From Cavia porcellus (Eukaryota; Chordata; Mammalia; Rodentia; Caviidae), in assembly GCF_034190915.1 (NCBI RefSeq), contig NW_026947486.1:27749344-27813343 (forward strand): DNA of 64,000 nt, given 5' to 3'. The first letter of the stretch is position 1; each line of letters opens with the position of its first letter. The position numbers and the translations under genes were made by a program. This document shows, piece after piece, positions 1-11,544 of the stretch. Below the pieces are notes generated by a model that saw only the letters and a list, made by a program, of their open reading frames with translations, ran no database searches and was not told where the DNA came from.

Positions 1-89
1 CTCATTTTTTCCCTGCCTTCCTTTCCTCTTCCCCTTCCCCAATTCTCCTTCCCATTTGAATATTATCTGCTCATTTCTCAATAACTATT

Positions 90-341
90 ATACATTTCAG
101 TCCTCTCTTATACTTTTCATACCACACACCAGAGAAACAATGCAATATTTACAAATGTGTATCAAATTTATTTCACTTTAAATTATGGTCTCTAGGTATA
201 TCCATTTACTTAGAAATGTCTCAAGATTATTCTTTAAGGCTGAGTAGTACTCCATTCTATATAAAAAGTCTATATTCATCAGTTTTTGAGCATTTGGGCT
301 ATATCTAAGACTTCTACTACAAATTGTGTTGCTATTAACAT

Positions 342-387
<46 letters not shown>

Positions 388-905
388 CTGTGATATGACA
401 TTTTTATACTTTTGGAAACATAAGAGGAATACTGGGTCAAATATGACTTCTATTTTTAATTTTATATGAGAAGGTTATATTTATTTCCCATGCCCAGCTG
501 TAGTATGTCTTTCAATTTGAGTGGTCTCATTTTTTAGCTCTTTATATATTGTAGATGTTAGTATTTTGAGGAACACATGGCAATGATTTTTTCCCTACAT
601 TGTGGTTTATTCTCTCTGTTGATAAATACTTTTGTTTTCCAAAACCTTTATTTTGTTCCAAAGATTGAATTCATGACCTTGCTAAAAGCTTTTTTTTTTT
701 TAAAAAAAGAGATCTCACTTGTTGATTCTGTGTCAGGATTTTGTTCTTAAAGTCTTTGCCTACACCTGTATCATCAAGAGTTATACCTATCCTCTCTTCC
801 CTCAAAGTTAGTGTTTCTGTTTTAATATTTAGATCTTTGATCAAGTTAGTAAAAAACCCTTTAAATATGTTCATTTTAGGGCCAAGATAAGGACACAAAC
901 TCAGT
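90..905 (-). mobile_element. L1 ORF2 3' portion, antisense fragment
   Basis: Read on the minus strand, this stretch matches the 3' part of LINE-1 ORF2. It shares a block order with the antisense L1 pieces at about 2040-2960 and 52300-53180: Cys-rich C-terminal region, then the segment around a conserved 'GTGTTGCTAT'-like string (328-337), then the reverse-transcriptase tail. Many stops and indels make it non-coding. A (TA)n tract is embedded in it. It is an old insertion in a KLF8 intron; its boundaries are approximate. Confidence 0.7.
343..385. repeat. (TA)n microsatellite
   Basis: About 21 uninterrupted TA dinucleotides inside the antisense L1 fragment. Simple-sequence expansion of an A/T-rich part of the repeat; no function is implied. 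Confidence 0.95.
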
Positions 906-1892
906 AGTCTCCAAAATGAGATAATCATAACTTAATAGGGGACAGACAAAGAATTGGAGTGTAAGAACAGAGAACTGAAAGTTTTGTATCACCTTTTATG
1001 TGCCAATTTTTGTTTTGTGTAATGTACCCAACTTTTAAGATAATAATATATGTATGTCACATATATACATGTACACATAGTGAGAAGTATGCTTATTACT
1101 TTTTAGTGAATGATGCAAAATCAGTGTTTCTACCACCCAGTATTTGCAGGATACATTTTAGCCCTCTCATTTAGTTGGTGGAAAAAGTCCTCAAATGCAT
1201 TGAATTAACATCAATGTGTTGCATGTATACACATGTATGTACATGTTATTATTGAATAATTTTCTAATTGTAAATCAATTTTATGCTTGAAAAATTTCAA
1301 AATTTTCATTAATTATAGTTATCATGTTTTTGTATTATATGTAAAACACCCCTATGTTTCAATATTGAAATTAAGTAGATAACTACACTAGCCAAATAAT
1401 TGGTACTCACCTTACACTTACCCTTTTCTTCCATATAGAAAATTTGTACAATCAGGGAATGTGCTTGCCCCCTAATTAAGTTTTGTTAAGATTTAAAATC
1501 ATAAAGTTTTTTTGGCACTGTGGACTGAACCCAGGGACTTAGCACATCACTGGAATTAATACAATTTAAAGACTTTTTTTCAAAAATAGCAGAATACATG
1601 CTAGATACATGCTTCCTCTCATTGACTCATTTTAGATTTGAAAGACAAAATACAAAGGATATGTACTATCTGAAATAATAGATACTATTTTATTTTTTTA
1701 AGATGAAAAACAATAAGAAATACAGAATTTCAAAACAAAAAATAGGAGGTTAGCAATTCTTAAGTTATTGCATATTGTTATCTTCAAACTAGTTTTTCAG
1801 ATTACAAGGCACAAGGAAGAAAAATATGATCAAACAATGGAAAAACAAACCGTTCTTTTTGATGAGCTAACAGAGACTAGTGGTATCTGTTC
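906..1892. other. KLF8 intron, mostly unique A/T-rich DNA
   Basis: No gene is visible. About 1226-1385 is a diverged copy of the segment at about 8000-8150 downstream of the next KLF8 exon (see findings). About 1505-1560 has a weak antisense match to the 3' half of an ID/B4-type SINE. The rest looks like ordinary intron. Confidence 0.6.
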
Positions 1893-2239
1893 CTTTTTTT
1901 TTATTTCTCCTTTCCCCTAACCCAGTTGTACTTTCCTATTGAACAGTTTCTTCCACTTTCACTTTTACAGTATCTATTGTACATTTTGTATTTTATTCAC
2001 TCTTTCAGATTTTTACACTAGGGGAAATATGATGTTTACAAATGTGAGTCTTATTTATTTCACTTATGAGTATTGTCTCAAGTTGCAACCATTTGCATAT
2101 AAAAGGCCTCGAGTTTATTCTTCTTTAAGCTGAGAATTACTCAATTGCATAAAAATACCACATGTGTAAAATTGATTCTGCGGTCCATGGGCATTTAAGT
2201 TGTTTCAGAGATTTAGCTATTACGAATTGTGCTGCTATA

Positions 2240-5200
2240 AATAGGGATGTACATATATTGCTGTGGAATGACATTTTCAATACTGCTGTGAAAATATCCT
2301 CAAGGGGAATAGCTAGATCAAAGGACTTCCAATCCTAGTTTTTAAAATTTATTTCCACACTGATTTTTACAGTGACTATACCAGTCTACACATCCACCAA
2401 CCATGGATAAAGATTCCTTTTCCCTACAACCCCACCAGCATTTGTTATTGACTGATTCTTTTGATGATAACCATCCTGTATGGAGTGAGATGGAATTTCA
2501 GTGTTGCTTTAATTTGCGTTCCTTGAGGCACCAGTAATGTGTAACAGGTTTTCATGTATTTATTTGCCATTTCTGTGTTCATCTAAGAAGTGTCTACTCA
2601 CCTCATATGCCCATTTTTGGATTAGGTCTTTGAATATTTGGAGCTTGATTTTTTGAATTCTGTAAATGTTTTAGATAGAAGTCCTTTGTCTCAGTGACAG
2701 TTGCCTAAAATTCTTTCCCATTCTGTAGGTTGTCTTTTCACTCTGTTAGTGATGTTTTTAATATGCAAAATCTTTTTAATAAGATGAGATCTCAGTTGAT
2801 TTTTTGAAGTATTTTCTATGGATTTCAGTTTTGTTCATAAACACTCTGCCTACACTGTCACTGTCTTTGAGATTTCTACTTTGTCTTTCAGTAGATTTAG
2901 TGTTTCTGTTTTAATGTTTAGATTTTTGATCCATTTTTAATTTAGTTGAATGTATGGTGATAGCAAAGGGTCTTGTTTAAGTTTTGGCTTATGGAAGGCC
3001 AGTTTTTCCAGCACCATTTATTAAAAAGGCTATCTTCCAGTAAACATGTTTGGCCCTTTGTCAAAAGTAAGATGACTGAACCTGTTTCTATCTTTCGTCT
3101 ATTCTATTGATCCTCACATCTGAGTTTTTCCCCAGTACTATGCTGATTGTGTCACAGTAGCTTTGTAGTAAAATTTCAAGTTGGGAACTGTCATGCCTCC
3201 TTCCTTGCCTTTGTTTCCCAGGATTGGCTTTGCTCTTCATGGTCTCTTCTGTTTTTATAGGAATTTTAGAAATACTTCCCCTAGATCATTGAAACATAGC
3301 AAATATATTTTCATAGAAATTGCATTAAATCTGTATAATAATTTTGGGCATATGACTCTTTTTCACAAAGTTGGTTCTTCTGATCTACCACCAAGGGATA
3401 ATTTTCCATTTTCTGAAATTCTCTTTGATTTCTTTCTTCACAGTACTGTAATTTTGAATATACAAAGCTTTTCTTTCTTTGTTAGATTCATTTCTAAGTA
3501 GTTCATTATTTTGGATGCTAATTTGAAGGGTGTGGTTTCCCTAATTTTCCCTCAGTACTCACTTGTTTATATACAAGAATGCTACTGGTTCTTGAGTGTT
3601 GACTTTGTATCCAGCTACACTGTTGAATTTGGTTATTGAATGTAGAAGTCTTTTGATTGAGTTTTTGTGTCTTCCATGTAGAATATCATATCATGATTCA
3701 ATCATAATAATTTCATTTTTTCCTTTCCTATCCACATACCTTTTATTTCTTTCTCTTTTCTAACTACTCTGATTAATGTTTGTAGAACTATATTAAATAG
3801 GAATAGTGATAGTGAACTTCATTATCTTGTTCCTGATTTTTGGTTGAAAATTTTCAGTTTTTGTTCATTTAGTATGATGCTGGTAGCTATTTTGTAATAT
3901 ATTGAAGCAGAGGCCATTTATTCCAATTTTCTGTAGGGTTATATCATGAGCAAGTGTTCAACTTTATGGAATTTTTTTTTTGCATTAATGGAGGTGATCA
4001 TGTGATTTTTATCTTTGGCTCTGTTGATGTGGTATACTGTATCTATTGATTTGTGTATGTAGAACCAACCCTGAATTCCTGAGATGAATTTCACTTTGTC
4101 ATGGTGTATTTTTGATGATTTTCTGCATTTTCTTTACTAGTATTTTACTGAACATTTTTGCATTTATGTTCATTAGAAAGATTTGACTTGTAATTCTCTT
4201 TTTCAGTTGGTTCATTCTCTGATTTTGGTATCTGAGTTTTACTTGCCTCCAGGAATCAGTTAGGGAGAATTGCTTCCCTTTTCATTTAATAAAAGAATTT
4301 GAGATGTATTGGTGTTAAGTCTTCTCTAAATTTCTTGTAGAATTCAGCTGTGACTACATCAAGATCTGAGGTTTGTTGGTAAGTTTGTAATGTTTTCAAC
4401 TTGACTAACTAATATTGGGTTATTCAGAGTTCTTAAAGGTTCTTGATACAGCTTGGTAATTCGTGTTTCTAGGAATCAGTCCATTTCTTCTCTGTTTTGT
4501 ATCCTACAAAAGTTTAGATTTTCAAAGTAAGTATTGATGATCTTCTAAAATTAAACCATATTTGTAGTGATTTTATTGTTTTCATTTCTTAGTGAATGAA
4601 TTTGAGTTTTTCTTTTTTGGTGAGGTTTTGTAGGGGTTTATCACTTTTATTCTTCTTTTATTCTTTAAAAGAAGCAACTCTTTGATTCTTGAATTCTTTA
4701 TTTTGTTTTCATAGTCTCAATTACATTAATTTTTCCAATGATCTTTATATTTTCCTCCCTTCATTGGCTTTGGGCTTGATTGGCTCTTCTATTTCTAGAA
4801 GCTTCATGTGTAACATTAGGTTGTTTATTTGGGCTTTTTCATTTTCCTGATGTCAGAAATCACTATTATAAATTCCCATCTGAGGACTGCCTTCATTGTA
4901 TCCCACAGGTTTCAGTAAGTTGTAATTGAATTTTGTATGTTTGTAGATGGTATATAGTTTCTTCTTTGATTTTTTTTCTGTGACCCATTGATTGTTTAGG
5001 TGGGTGTTATTCAATTTCCATATGTTTATAGCATTTTTGCAGTTTCTTTTGTCATTTTTGTAATTTCACTACTCTATGGTCATATAATATATATTTGATA
5101 ATTTGAATTCCTTTGCATTTACTTAAGCATGGTTTATGAATTATTATATGTTCTACGTTAGAAAATGTCCCATGTGCAGCTGAGAAGAATATGTATTCTG

Positions 5201-5700
5201 ATGTCATTTGTAGGAACATTCTCTAAATATCTACTATATGCCTTTGTTCACAAGTTTGGTCGAGTTCAATAATTTTTATTTTGATTTTTTGCCTAGTTGA
5301 GCTGTCTCTTTGTGACAATGGAGTGTTAAGGTCTCCTATTTTAATGGTGTTATTATTTGATTTTTTATGTCTATTACTGTTTCTCTTATGCTGTTGTGTG
5401 CTCCCATACTTGATACATATGCGTTTATGATTTTTATCTCTTTTTTCTCAAGTTTTCCCCTAAAAAGTATGTAGTGACCTTTTTTTATCTCTTTTTATCA
5501 TTCTTGCTTTGAAGTTCATATTTTTTTTTTTTGCAAATAGAATAGCTATCCTTATTTTTTCTGGGTTTCTGTTTCATGGAATATCATTTTCCATCCTTTG
5601 ACTTTCAATGTATGAGTTTTTATTTCAGTTGAACGTGTTTCTTGTATGCAGCATATTGTTAGATTTTGTTTCTTGATCCATTCTGCTAGTGTGTTTGATT
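2240..5700 (-). pseudogene. L1 ORF2 (endonuclease-reverse transcriptase), dead
   Basis: Minus-strand translation gives recognisable but frameshifted blocks of L1 ORF2, which in live elements encodes an AP-like endonuclease, reverse transcriptase and a C-terminal Cys-rich domain for target-primed reverse transcription. The same blocks appear in the antisense L1 at 52.3-54.8 kb, which supports the identity. The longest surviving reading frames are short. The 5' end of the ORF2 region is poorly defined, because 5700-5980 is degraded and carries an internal duplication of a TTTTTAGGTATTTTTGTA motif (about 5876-5935). Confidence 0.7.
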
Positions 5701-5989
5701 GGTGAATTGATGCCATTTACATTGATGGTTATAAGTGATACATATTGGCTTATGTTTGTCATGCTATATTAATGTTGGTTCCCCACTTTTCTCTTATGTT
5801 TAAATGCTTTCCATGCTTAGTGGTTTCATTCCATTGTTGGTCTTGGAATTTTGTCATTTTTATATCTTTCTAGAGTATTTTTAGGTATTTTTGTATGTTT
5901 TGGTTTGGCGGTTGTTGCATTTTTAGGTATTTTTGTAGGTTTGATTTGGTGGTTTTTTTAATTTTGGCATTTTTTCTTCATCATAGAAA

Positions 5990-6954
5990 TATCTTATTTC
6001 TCCATTAATTTTGAAAGGTAATTTTGTGGGGTATGTCAATCTGGATTGAAAGCTGTTTTCTTTCACAACTTGAAATACTTCCCTCCAAGCTACTGTTTGA
6101 TTGGTGGTTTGTGTTGGGAAGTCTTCTGTGATTCTGATAGACTATCCTTTGTTGGTGATCTGTTTCTTTTCTCTAACAACTTTTAGTTTTATGTTCTTAT
6201 GCTGAACTTCTGGAATCTTGATTACTATATGTTTGGCTATAAATTTATTTTGGTTATAAAGTACTGTATGGCTCACTTGTCTGTATGTCAGCTTCTTTTT
6301 CTGTGCTTGGGACATTTTCTGCTATTATTTCTGCAAAAAGTCTTTTTATGTGCTTTGTATTGTCTCCTGCTTTTTTGTTGCCACCTATCAAGTTTATATT
6401 ATTTTTCTCTGCATCATATTGCAACTTTTGATTTCTTATTTCCTGGTTCTTTGTTATTTTTAAGAGATCTTTCCTTTCATGTTTGCTAGCTGCAATCCTG
6501 TCTTCAAGGTCTGAAAATCTAGCTTTAGTTCTGTTTAAGTGGTTTTTCCAGGTTTCACTGGAATTTTTAATTTCCCTGACATCTCTTTGAATCTGTTTCA
6601 TGTATTCTACTCTTTCCTATATTGTTCATTAAAGATTTCTATCATTTTCATATGTTTATTTTTTATCTATGCCTTCTTTAGATATGCTAAGCAATTCTAT
6701 CATTATGGTAGTTGTTTCTTTTTTACCTTATGTATTATTTCTGATCTGATTTCCTTTGCAACCTCATGGAGTTGTTTCTTTGTTTCATTTGCTATCATGT
6801 CAGATATATCAGGTATACAACTTCCAATTTCTTCTATGTCTATATCTCCTGGACTTGTTCTGGATAGGCTGGATGTCTGGGACTGCATTTTCCTCCTTTG
6901 TCTTGTCATCTTCCTGGGTTCCTCCAAATGAGCCAGATATAGGATCCCAGGCAT
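5990..6954 (-). pseudogene. L1 ORF1 (RNA-binding chaperone), dead
   Basis: Two open blocks remain on the minus strand. 6703-6954 encodes the N-terminal part. 6254-6601 encodes 115 aa with the end of the coiled coil (KNHLNRTKARFSDLEDRI, typical of L1 ORF1p) running into the RRM-like domain (FAEIIAENVPSTEKEADIQ). The C-terminal domain continues, frameshifted, over about 5990-6250. ORF1p forms coiled-coil trimers that coat L1 RNA. Frameshifts between the blocks make this a pseudogene. ORF1 lies upstream of ORF2, as expected for a complete L1. Confidence 0.75.
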
Positions 6955-7039
6955 TTCCTACACTGTCTGCCTATTGTGTAGTATAGGGATGAGCTGCCCA
7001 CCTGGGTTTCTCTAAACCAAACTTTCCAGAGTGATGGAG

Positions 7040-7320
7040 AGAAAGTAGATGGGGCTTCCGACTACTTGTGGCTCACCAGGGCTCCCTGATGTTGAAACAT
7101 GATGCACAGGGCAGGGCTTTACTGGACCCACATGGCTCACAGGGGTTCCCTTAGTGATGCAGGGATGCTACACTTGGCAGGACTTTCCTGGACTTGCATG
7201 GCTTTCTGGCACTCCCCCAAAGGTGTAAAGGCACTGTGCTTTACTGTGTGGGGCTTTACTGGCTCCCTTTGGCTAGGTGAAGCCCCCCAGGTGGCAATGG
7301 CACTGCAGTGGACTGGGCTC
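7040..7320 (-). repeat. L1 5' UTR tandem monomers, about 66 bp, four copies
   Basis: Four degenerate G/C-richer units of about 60-67 bp lie end to end. Each holds a 'GG(G/A)CTTTACTGGACCC..ATGGCT' core (for example 7112-7138 and 7249-7273) followed by a run of C and a GTG..GGCA block. They sit directly 5' of the antisense L1 ORF1, where rodent L1s carry promoter monomers. Inference: a decayed internal promoter array. Confidence 0.65.
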
Positions 7321-7737
7321 TTCTTCACCATAACTGAGCAGCTGGCCAGCTTCCCCATTGGGCCATGGGCTAATGGTAGATACTGTTTTACAACAGCCAG
7401 GGAACTATTGAAAGAGTTCAAAAATACACACATTGAACCCAACTTTTCAGGAGACATTTCTTTGGCAACTGGAGATAGAGAAATGAATTATACCCAAATT
7501 ATATTCTAGGAAATTCACATTCTTGTGATAACAAAATGATTACTGCAAACCTGTATTCAAGTCATTTGTCTTCCCTGCCATACTAAATTTTTAAAGTACT
7601 TTTTCATTCCATGCATTTATTTTTCTTATTTCTATATCTTGCTGTTACTTCTTAATGTGGGCTGAACTGGATATCCAGAAAATTATATTAAAGGCACATA
7701 CATTTTTGCCCATACTTCTCCTTTTCTTTGTTCTTAG

Positions 7738-7849
7738 TGAAAGTTGACCCCACCTCCATGTCTCCACTGGACATTCCAAGTGACAGTGAGGAGAGTTTAA
7801 TAGAAAGTGGATCTTCAACCTTACAGAGTCTACAAGGACTGCAGCAAGA
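7738..7849 (+). CDS. KLF8: KLF8 internal coding exon (linker upstream of the zinc fingers)
   Basis: A pyrimidine-rich acceptor ending in TTCTTAG (7731-7737) precedes the exon and a GTGAGTG donor (7850-7856) follows it. The frame starts with two bases of a split codon and reads K-V-D-P-T-S-M-S-P-L-D-I-P-S-D-S-E-E-S, then an S/L/Q-rich stretch ending L-Q-Q, with two bases (GA) left over for the next exon. From family knowledge this is the acidic, Ser-rich linker of Kruppel-like factor 8 between the N-terminal repression region (CtBP-binding motif, encoded upstream of this window) and the C-terminal zinc fingers. The phase (2 bases out) joins exactly to the 1-base start of exon 8460-8599, giving Glu. 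No stop interrupts it. KLF8 is a nuclear GT-box/CACCC-binding transcription factor. Confidence 0.93.
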
Positions 7850-8459
7850 GTGAGTGCTTTTTTTCTAAGTCTTTGTATGTGTGCATGTTTTTGCATGCAT
7901 AGAGATAGGACTAATCAGAAACAAGAAAAATTTTAAAAAGCCAAAATATGTGTTAACTGTCTTCACATACCAGTATGTATAGACATATGTGCACATATGT
8001 ACATGTTATAGTGGAGTTATTTTCTGTAGATCATATATTTTATGCTTGATAAATCTTTAAAATTTTCAGTTACAATCATGTAATATTTCTCTATGTGAAT
8101 GTAAAACAACTATAGCTTCCAGTGTTGAAATTAAGTGAATACACTTTGCTCATGTTTAAAAAGCATGTTGTATAAAACATGCATTTCTTTAAGCACAAGA
8201 GTGACACTTTAATCAAAGTAGAATGCTCATAGTGTTCTAGAATACAACCACTTAGGGACACATTATACCACTCCCCCTGCATTTAGCAGTTGCATAGTTT
8301 AGAGAATCATTTACATTAATTCCTCTAGTTCCTCTTTTGTGGGCTTAGCATTTAGTAACATAAAATAAAAATTGTTATCATGTGGCATCACTTTGAGTCA
8401 ATTTCCTTACTCTCCAATTTAAAATCATTCTTTGACCTTATTTCTCTTTCTTTGCTTAG
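7850..8459 (+). other. Short KLF8 intron (610 bp)
   Basis: Bounded by donor GTGAGT at 7850 and acceptor TTTGCTTAG at 8451-8459. It contains the second copy of the diverged duplicated segment (about 8000-8150). No gene or obvious regulatory element is seen. Confidence 0.85.
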
Positions 8460-8599
8460 ATCAAGAATAGTGGCCCAAATGCATGGAGAAGAATCACTTG
8501 ATTTGAAGAAAAGACGGATTCACCAATGTGACTTTGCAGGATGCAACAAAGTATACACCAAAAGCTCTCACCTGAAAGCTCACCGTAGAGTCCATACAG
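8460..8599 (+). CDS. KLF8: KLF8 coding exon carrying zinc finger 1
   Basis: The exon starts after the acceptor TTTGCTTAG and ends with an A-C-A-G / GTCTGTG donor at 8600. The translation runs [21 protein letters not shown], then the first C2H2 finger [19 protein letters not shown] with zinc ligands C..C..H..H spaced as in the KLF/SP family (C-x4-C-x12-H-x3-H), and ends in the HTG of the inter-finger linker. The basic KKRR just before the finger fits the nuclear-localisation region known in KLFs. The exon is open with no frameshift, and its last base completes the Gly codon of exon 21145. The residues before the finger (GEESLDLK) are characteristic of KLF8 rather than KLF3 or KLF12. Confidence 0.95.
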
Positions 8600-8627
8600 G
8601 TCTGTGAATTCCCACAATCTTAACTAC

Positions 8628-8638
8628 CACACACACAG

Positions 8639-8687
<49 letters not shown>

Positions 8688-8693
8688 CAATGA

Positions 8694-8740
<47 letters not shown>
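8628..8740. repeat. (CA)n then (GA)n compound microsatellite
   Basis: (CA)n runs to about 8681, followed by ATATATACAATGAGAGGG and (GA)n to 8739. It begins about 30 bp after the splice donor of the zinc-finger-1 exon, so it is transcribed in the KLF8 pre-mRNA. Confidence 0.95.
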
Positions 8741-8742
<2 letters not shown>

Positions 8743-10573
8743 GAGTCTCTGAAAGCTAGAAAGGGAAGGAAATCTTGAAACAAAACAGCTTTATGTATAC
8801 TCTGGTATAAGCCTCATTCATAGTTTTTACCTCCATATCTTATTCCTACTCTAAGTCAACTTTTATAAAATCAGTCTAAAGAAATGAAACCTGGTGTCTT
8901 CTAAGAAGTCATCATAGTATATACTTATAGATATTTCTAATTGGGAAAACATAACACTGAAGCAAAAAATACGGTAGCTAAGATATTATTCAATCCTTTA
9001 ACTTTAGGGTCCTACAGGTTTTGCTCAGTACGGAAAAGCACAAAAGTAGTTAAGTGAAATTAAAGGAAACTTTTGAAGCTCAGCACCATTCAGTATTCTA
9101 GAATGTGTCTTTTTTTACATTAAAAATAAATGTACATATAAATCAGTAAAACAGAGCTAATGAAGATTTTGTCAAAATGGAGGGCATATGCCCCATTTGA
9201 AAAGAGAGCTGCTACCCAACTCCAGATGAATATTATGAGACTGATTTTTAAAAATCAGAAAATTCAGGTTTTTGAGAGAAACACATTAAATTTTGAATGT
9301 TGTTAGCTTGTTCAATCTTTTAGTAACACCAGAAATTCAAAGAAACTTGCCTAGAAAGCAGATGCAACTCACTGGCCACCATTCTGTAACTTTGCCTTGG
9401 TAACTCCACCCCAGCGATCTCCATTTTACAATTGAGATTTAGGCACCATGGTCAAAGAAGATGCCCTCTTTTCTCCTAAAATCTACTATGTTATATTTTA
9501 TCTTTTAAACTTCACAGAGAAGTTCTCAGAAACCACATGATTATGCTTTGAAGCTAAGTACAGGTGATTGATTTTCAGGCTGCATTGTTGCAACATTACC
9601 ATGGCAATATTTGTACTTATAGATATTTCTGTTTGCCTCTTTTCTATGCATAAGAGTGCTGATTTCAAGACTTAATATGTTATTAAGTACTCAAACTTAC
9701 ATTTTCACAATGAGAAACCAGACGAGTTTACTCCCATTAATGTACTCATAGTTCAATTTCAAGAATTATATTAGTACATGCGCAATTTTGTTTTGTTTAC
9801 ATTTTCACTGATTTTCCATTCTCTGCTGTACTACTTTGAAGCAAATTTTAAAAATTTTATAATTTAGTCATTCCATATATTTTAACATTTTTAAAAATAA
9901 TATCATTAGCACACAAAATTACTTAATATCAAATCTCCTAAAACATCCAATAACCTTTTTAAAAAGCTTTACAAATCACTAAAAACAAGGATGATTCCTT
10001 GAATTTGGTTAATATCTGTTTTAGATCTCTTTTAAATTTTTATTTTCCCTCTTCTAATTTGTTTTCATTGTATTTGTTGAAGAGCTTGAGTAATTTGTCC
10101 AGTCTAGTTTTCCACGTTTTGAATTTTCCTGATTACATCTTCATGTATAAGTGTAATATATTTGATGCTTCCCCCAATTCTTGTGAAAGGATAACTATGC
10201 CTGAAAGTTTAAACAGATTTAAGTTCACTTTTAAGCAACAACATATCACAAAGTGTGGTATGTACTTTCTGATTCATGGTATTAAAAAGCACATGCTATT
10301 TTGGTTGTCTTTATGTAATGTTGAGATGCATGAATTTCAAACTTGTACTTTCCAAATGGTTATAAAGCTTGATAGCAGATCTAAAGACAGTTGAATGAAC
10401 TCATTTTAATGAGAGACAATGTACATAATTTTAGCATACATTTATAATATATCCACATAGTTTGAGTTTAGATGTTCTTTCCTTACTAAAATCTGTTCCT
10501 CTCACATTCACAAAGACATCAGGTCATATTAACTTGAATTATCCCTCTCTAGATTTTAAAATTATGCTCCTTG
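8741..10573 (+). other. KLF8 last intron, 5' part
   Basis: A/T-rich intron with no recognisable gene. I see no confident interspersed repeat in this stretch. The open frame at 9999-10394 has no family resemblance and looks like chance. Confidence 0.6.
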
Positions 10574-10765
10574 AATGTATCAAGATAAAAACAATAAACA
10601 ATGAGCTTAGAATACCTAAGTTCTAATCACAAAGCTTCTAAGTCATTGTGTTCTCTGATGTAAGTTTTCAATGTATCAAGATAAAAACAATAAACAATGA
10701 GCTTAGAATACCTAAGTTCTAATCACAAAGCTTCTAAGTCATCGTGTTCTCTGATGTAAGTTTTC
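10574..10765. repeat. Near-identical 96-bp tandem duplication
   Basis: The 96-bp unit at 10574-10669 is followed directly by a second copy at 10670-10765. I see a single difference (CATTGTG at 10645-10651 versus CATCGTG in the second copy). Such identity means the duplication is very recent compared with surrounding sequence, or is an assembly artefact. Confidence 0.95.
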
Positions 10766-11424
10766 CTGTCTCTTTGATCCCAGGTTTCCCCAGCTCTAAA
10801 CTGAGGGAATTGGACTAGGAGATTCCATGTGACTTTTTTTAGTCTGGAACCCTATGGCCTGAATTCCAATGTATCCTAGCATTTATCCTTCTAGAAGATT
10901 CCAAATGTTCACAGGTTGGAAATTGCTTTACAATAGTAAAGTTCTGACTGTCTTTCTTATTTCATTCTCTTTTTTTGTAAATTAGTGTATGTTTGCAATA
11001 AAAAGTGTTTCCTTCATTTTAGGGAATTGGTCCATGAATGTAGCATATCTTGATCATTTTCAATTCCCTTACTTGCCAACACATTTTCACTTCCTCCCTT
11101 AGCCTCTGTTCTTGAACTGATATAACAAGAGTCATCATTTACTTTTATTTATGAAATGCAATTTTAAAAATATGGTATTTGTTTAATTTTTTAACATATT
11201 ACAATAGAAGACACCTCTGCAAAAGACTTGCCCTTATTTGGAACACACTTATCTATTGTTCTTTCTACTTTATGAACCTGTTCTAGAAGCCCTCTTTTGT
11301 GAATAGATGTTGAACTTTCAAAGTCATTTTGAATTTCATAGAAGCCAGAAGTCCCAGAGTGCCAAATCCAGTGAATAAGGTAGAAGAAAATATACTGTAA
11401 TGTTTCTATGTGCCTACCCGTTTG
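10766..11424 (+). other. KLF8 last intron, ordinary sequence
   Basis: No gene, RNA or clear repeat is seen before the antisense ID SINE. Confidence 0.6.
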
Positions 11425-11530
11425 TTGTTGTTTTAATTTGTTTTGGATTTTTTTTGTAATGGGGATCAAACTCACAACCTCATGCTTGACAGGCAGGTGC
11501 TTATGCTGCTGAGCTAAATCCTTGACCTCC
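11425..11530 (-). mobile_element. ID SINE (tRNA-derived), antisense
   Basis: The reversed poly(A) run (TTTTTTTTTG, to about 11456) is followed by the complement of a tRNA-like body with B-box-like GGGATCAAACTC and A-box-like GCTGAGCTAAATC. The flanks TGCCTACCCGTTTG (11411-11424) and TGCCTACCTTTTTG (11531-11544) form a 14-bp target-site duplication with two mismatches. It was mobilised by L1 machinery and has no coding capacity. Confidence 0.85.
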
Positions 11531-11544
11531 TGCCTACCTTTTTG

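Larger units (their letters stand above)
1893..7440 (-). mobile_element. Near-full-length L1 (LINE-1), antisense, decayed
   Basis: On the minus strand the order is complete: tandem-monomer 5' UTR (about 7040-7430), ORF1 (about 5990-6954), ORF2 (about 2240-5700) and a 3' tail ending at a poly(T) run near 1893-1901, which is the reversed poly(A). No long ORF survives, and stops and frameshifts occur throughout, so it is inactive. It lies in the intron upstream of KLF8 exon 7738-7849, antisense to the gene, the orientation usually tolerated in introns. Target-site duplications were not resolved. Confidence 0.8.

Noticed and set aside
1226..1385. Duplicated KLF8 exon upstream of the real one
   Set aside because: The shared blocks are intronic; no exon-like sequence of 7738-7849 is found next to the upstream copy.
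1893..7440. Active, mobile L1
   Set aside because: Both ORFs have many stops and frameshifts.
8580..8783. Minus-strand frame rich in Leu-Ser and Cys-Val
   Set aside because: Translation of (GA)n and (CA)n; antisense to the KLF8 exon; not a gene.
9999..10394. 131-codon plus-strand frame in the KLF8 intron
   Set aside because: Composition of A/T-rich intron, no domain, no splice or promoter context; most likely chance.
11425..11530. Functional tRNA gene
   Set aside because: The tRNA-like A and B boxes belong to an ID SINE with a tail and target-site duplication; no cloverleaf is preserved.
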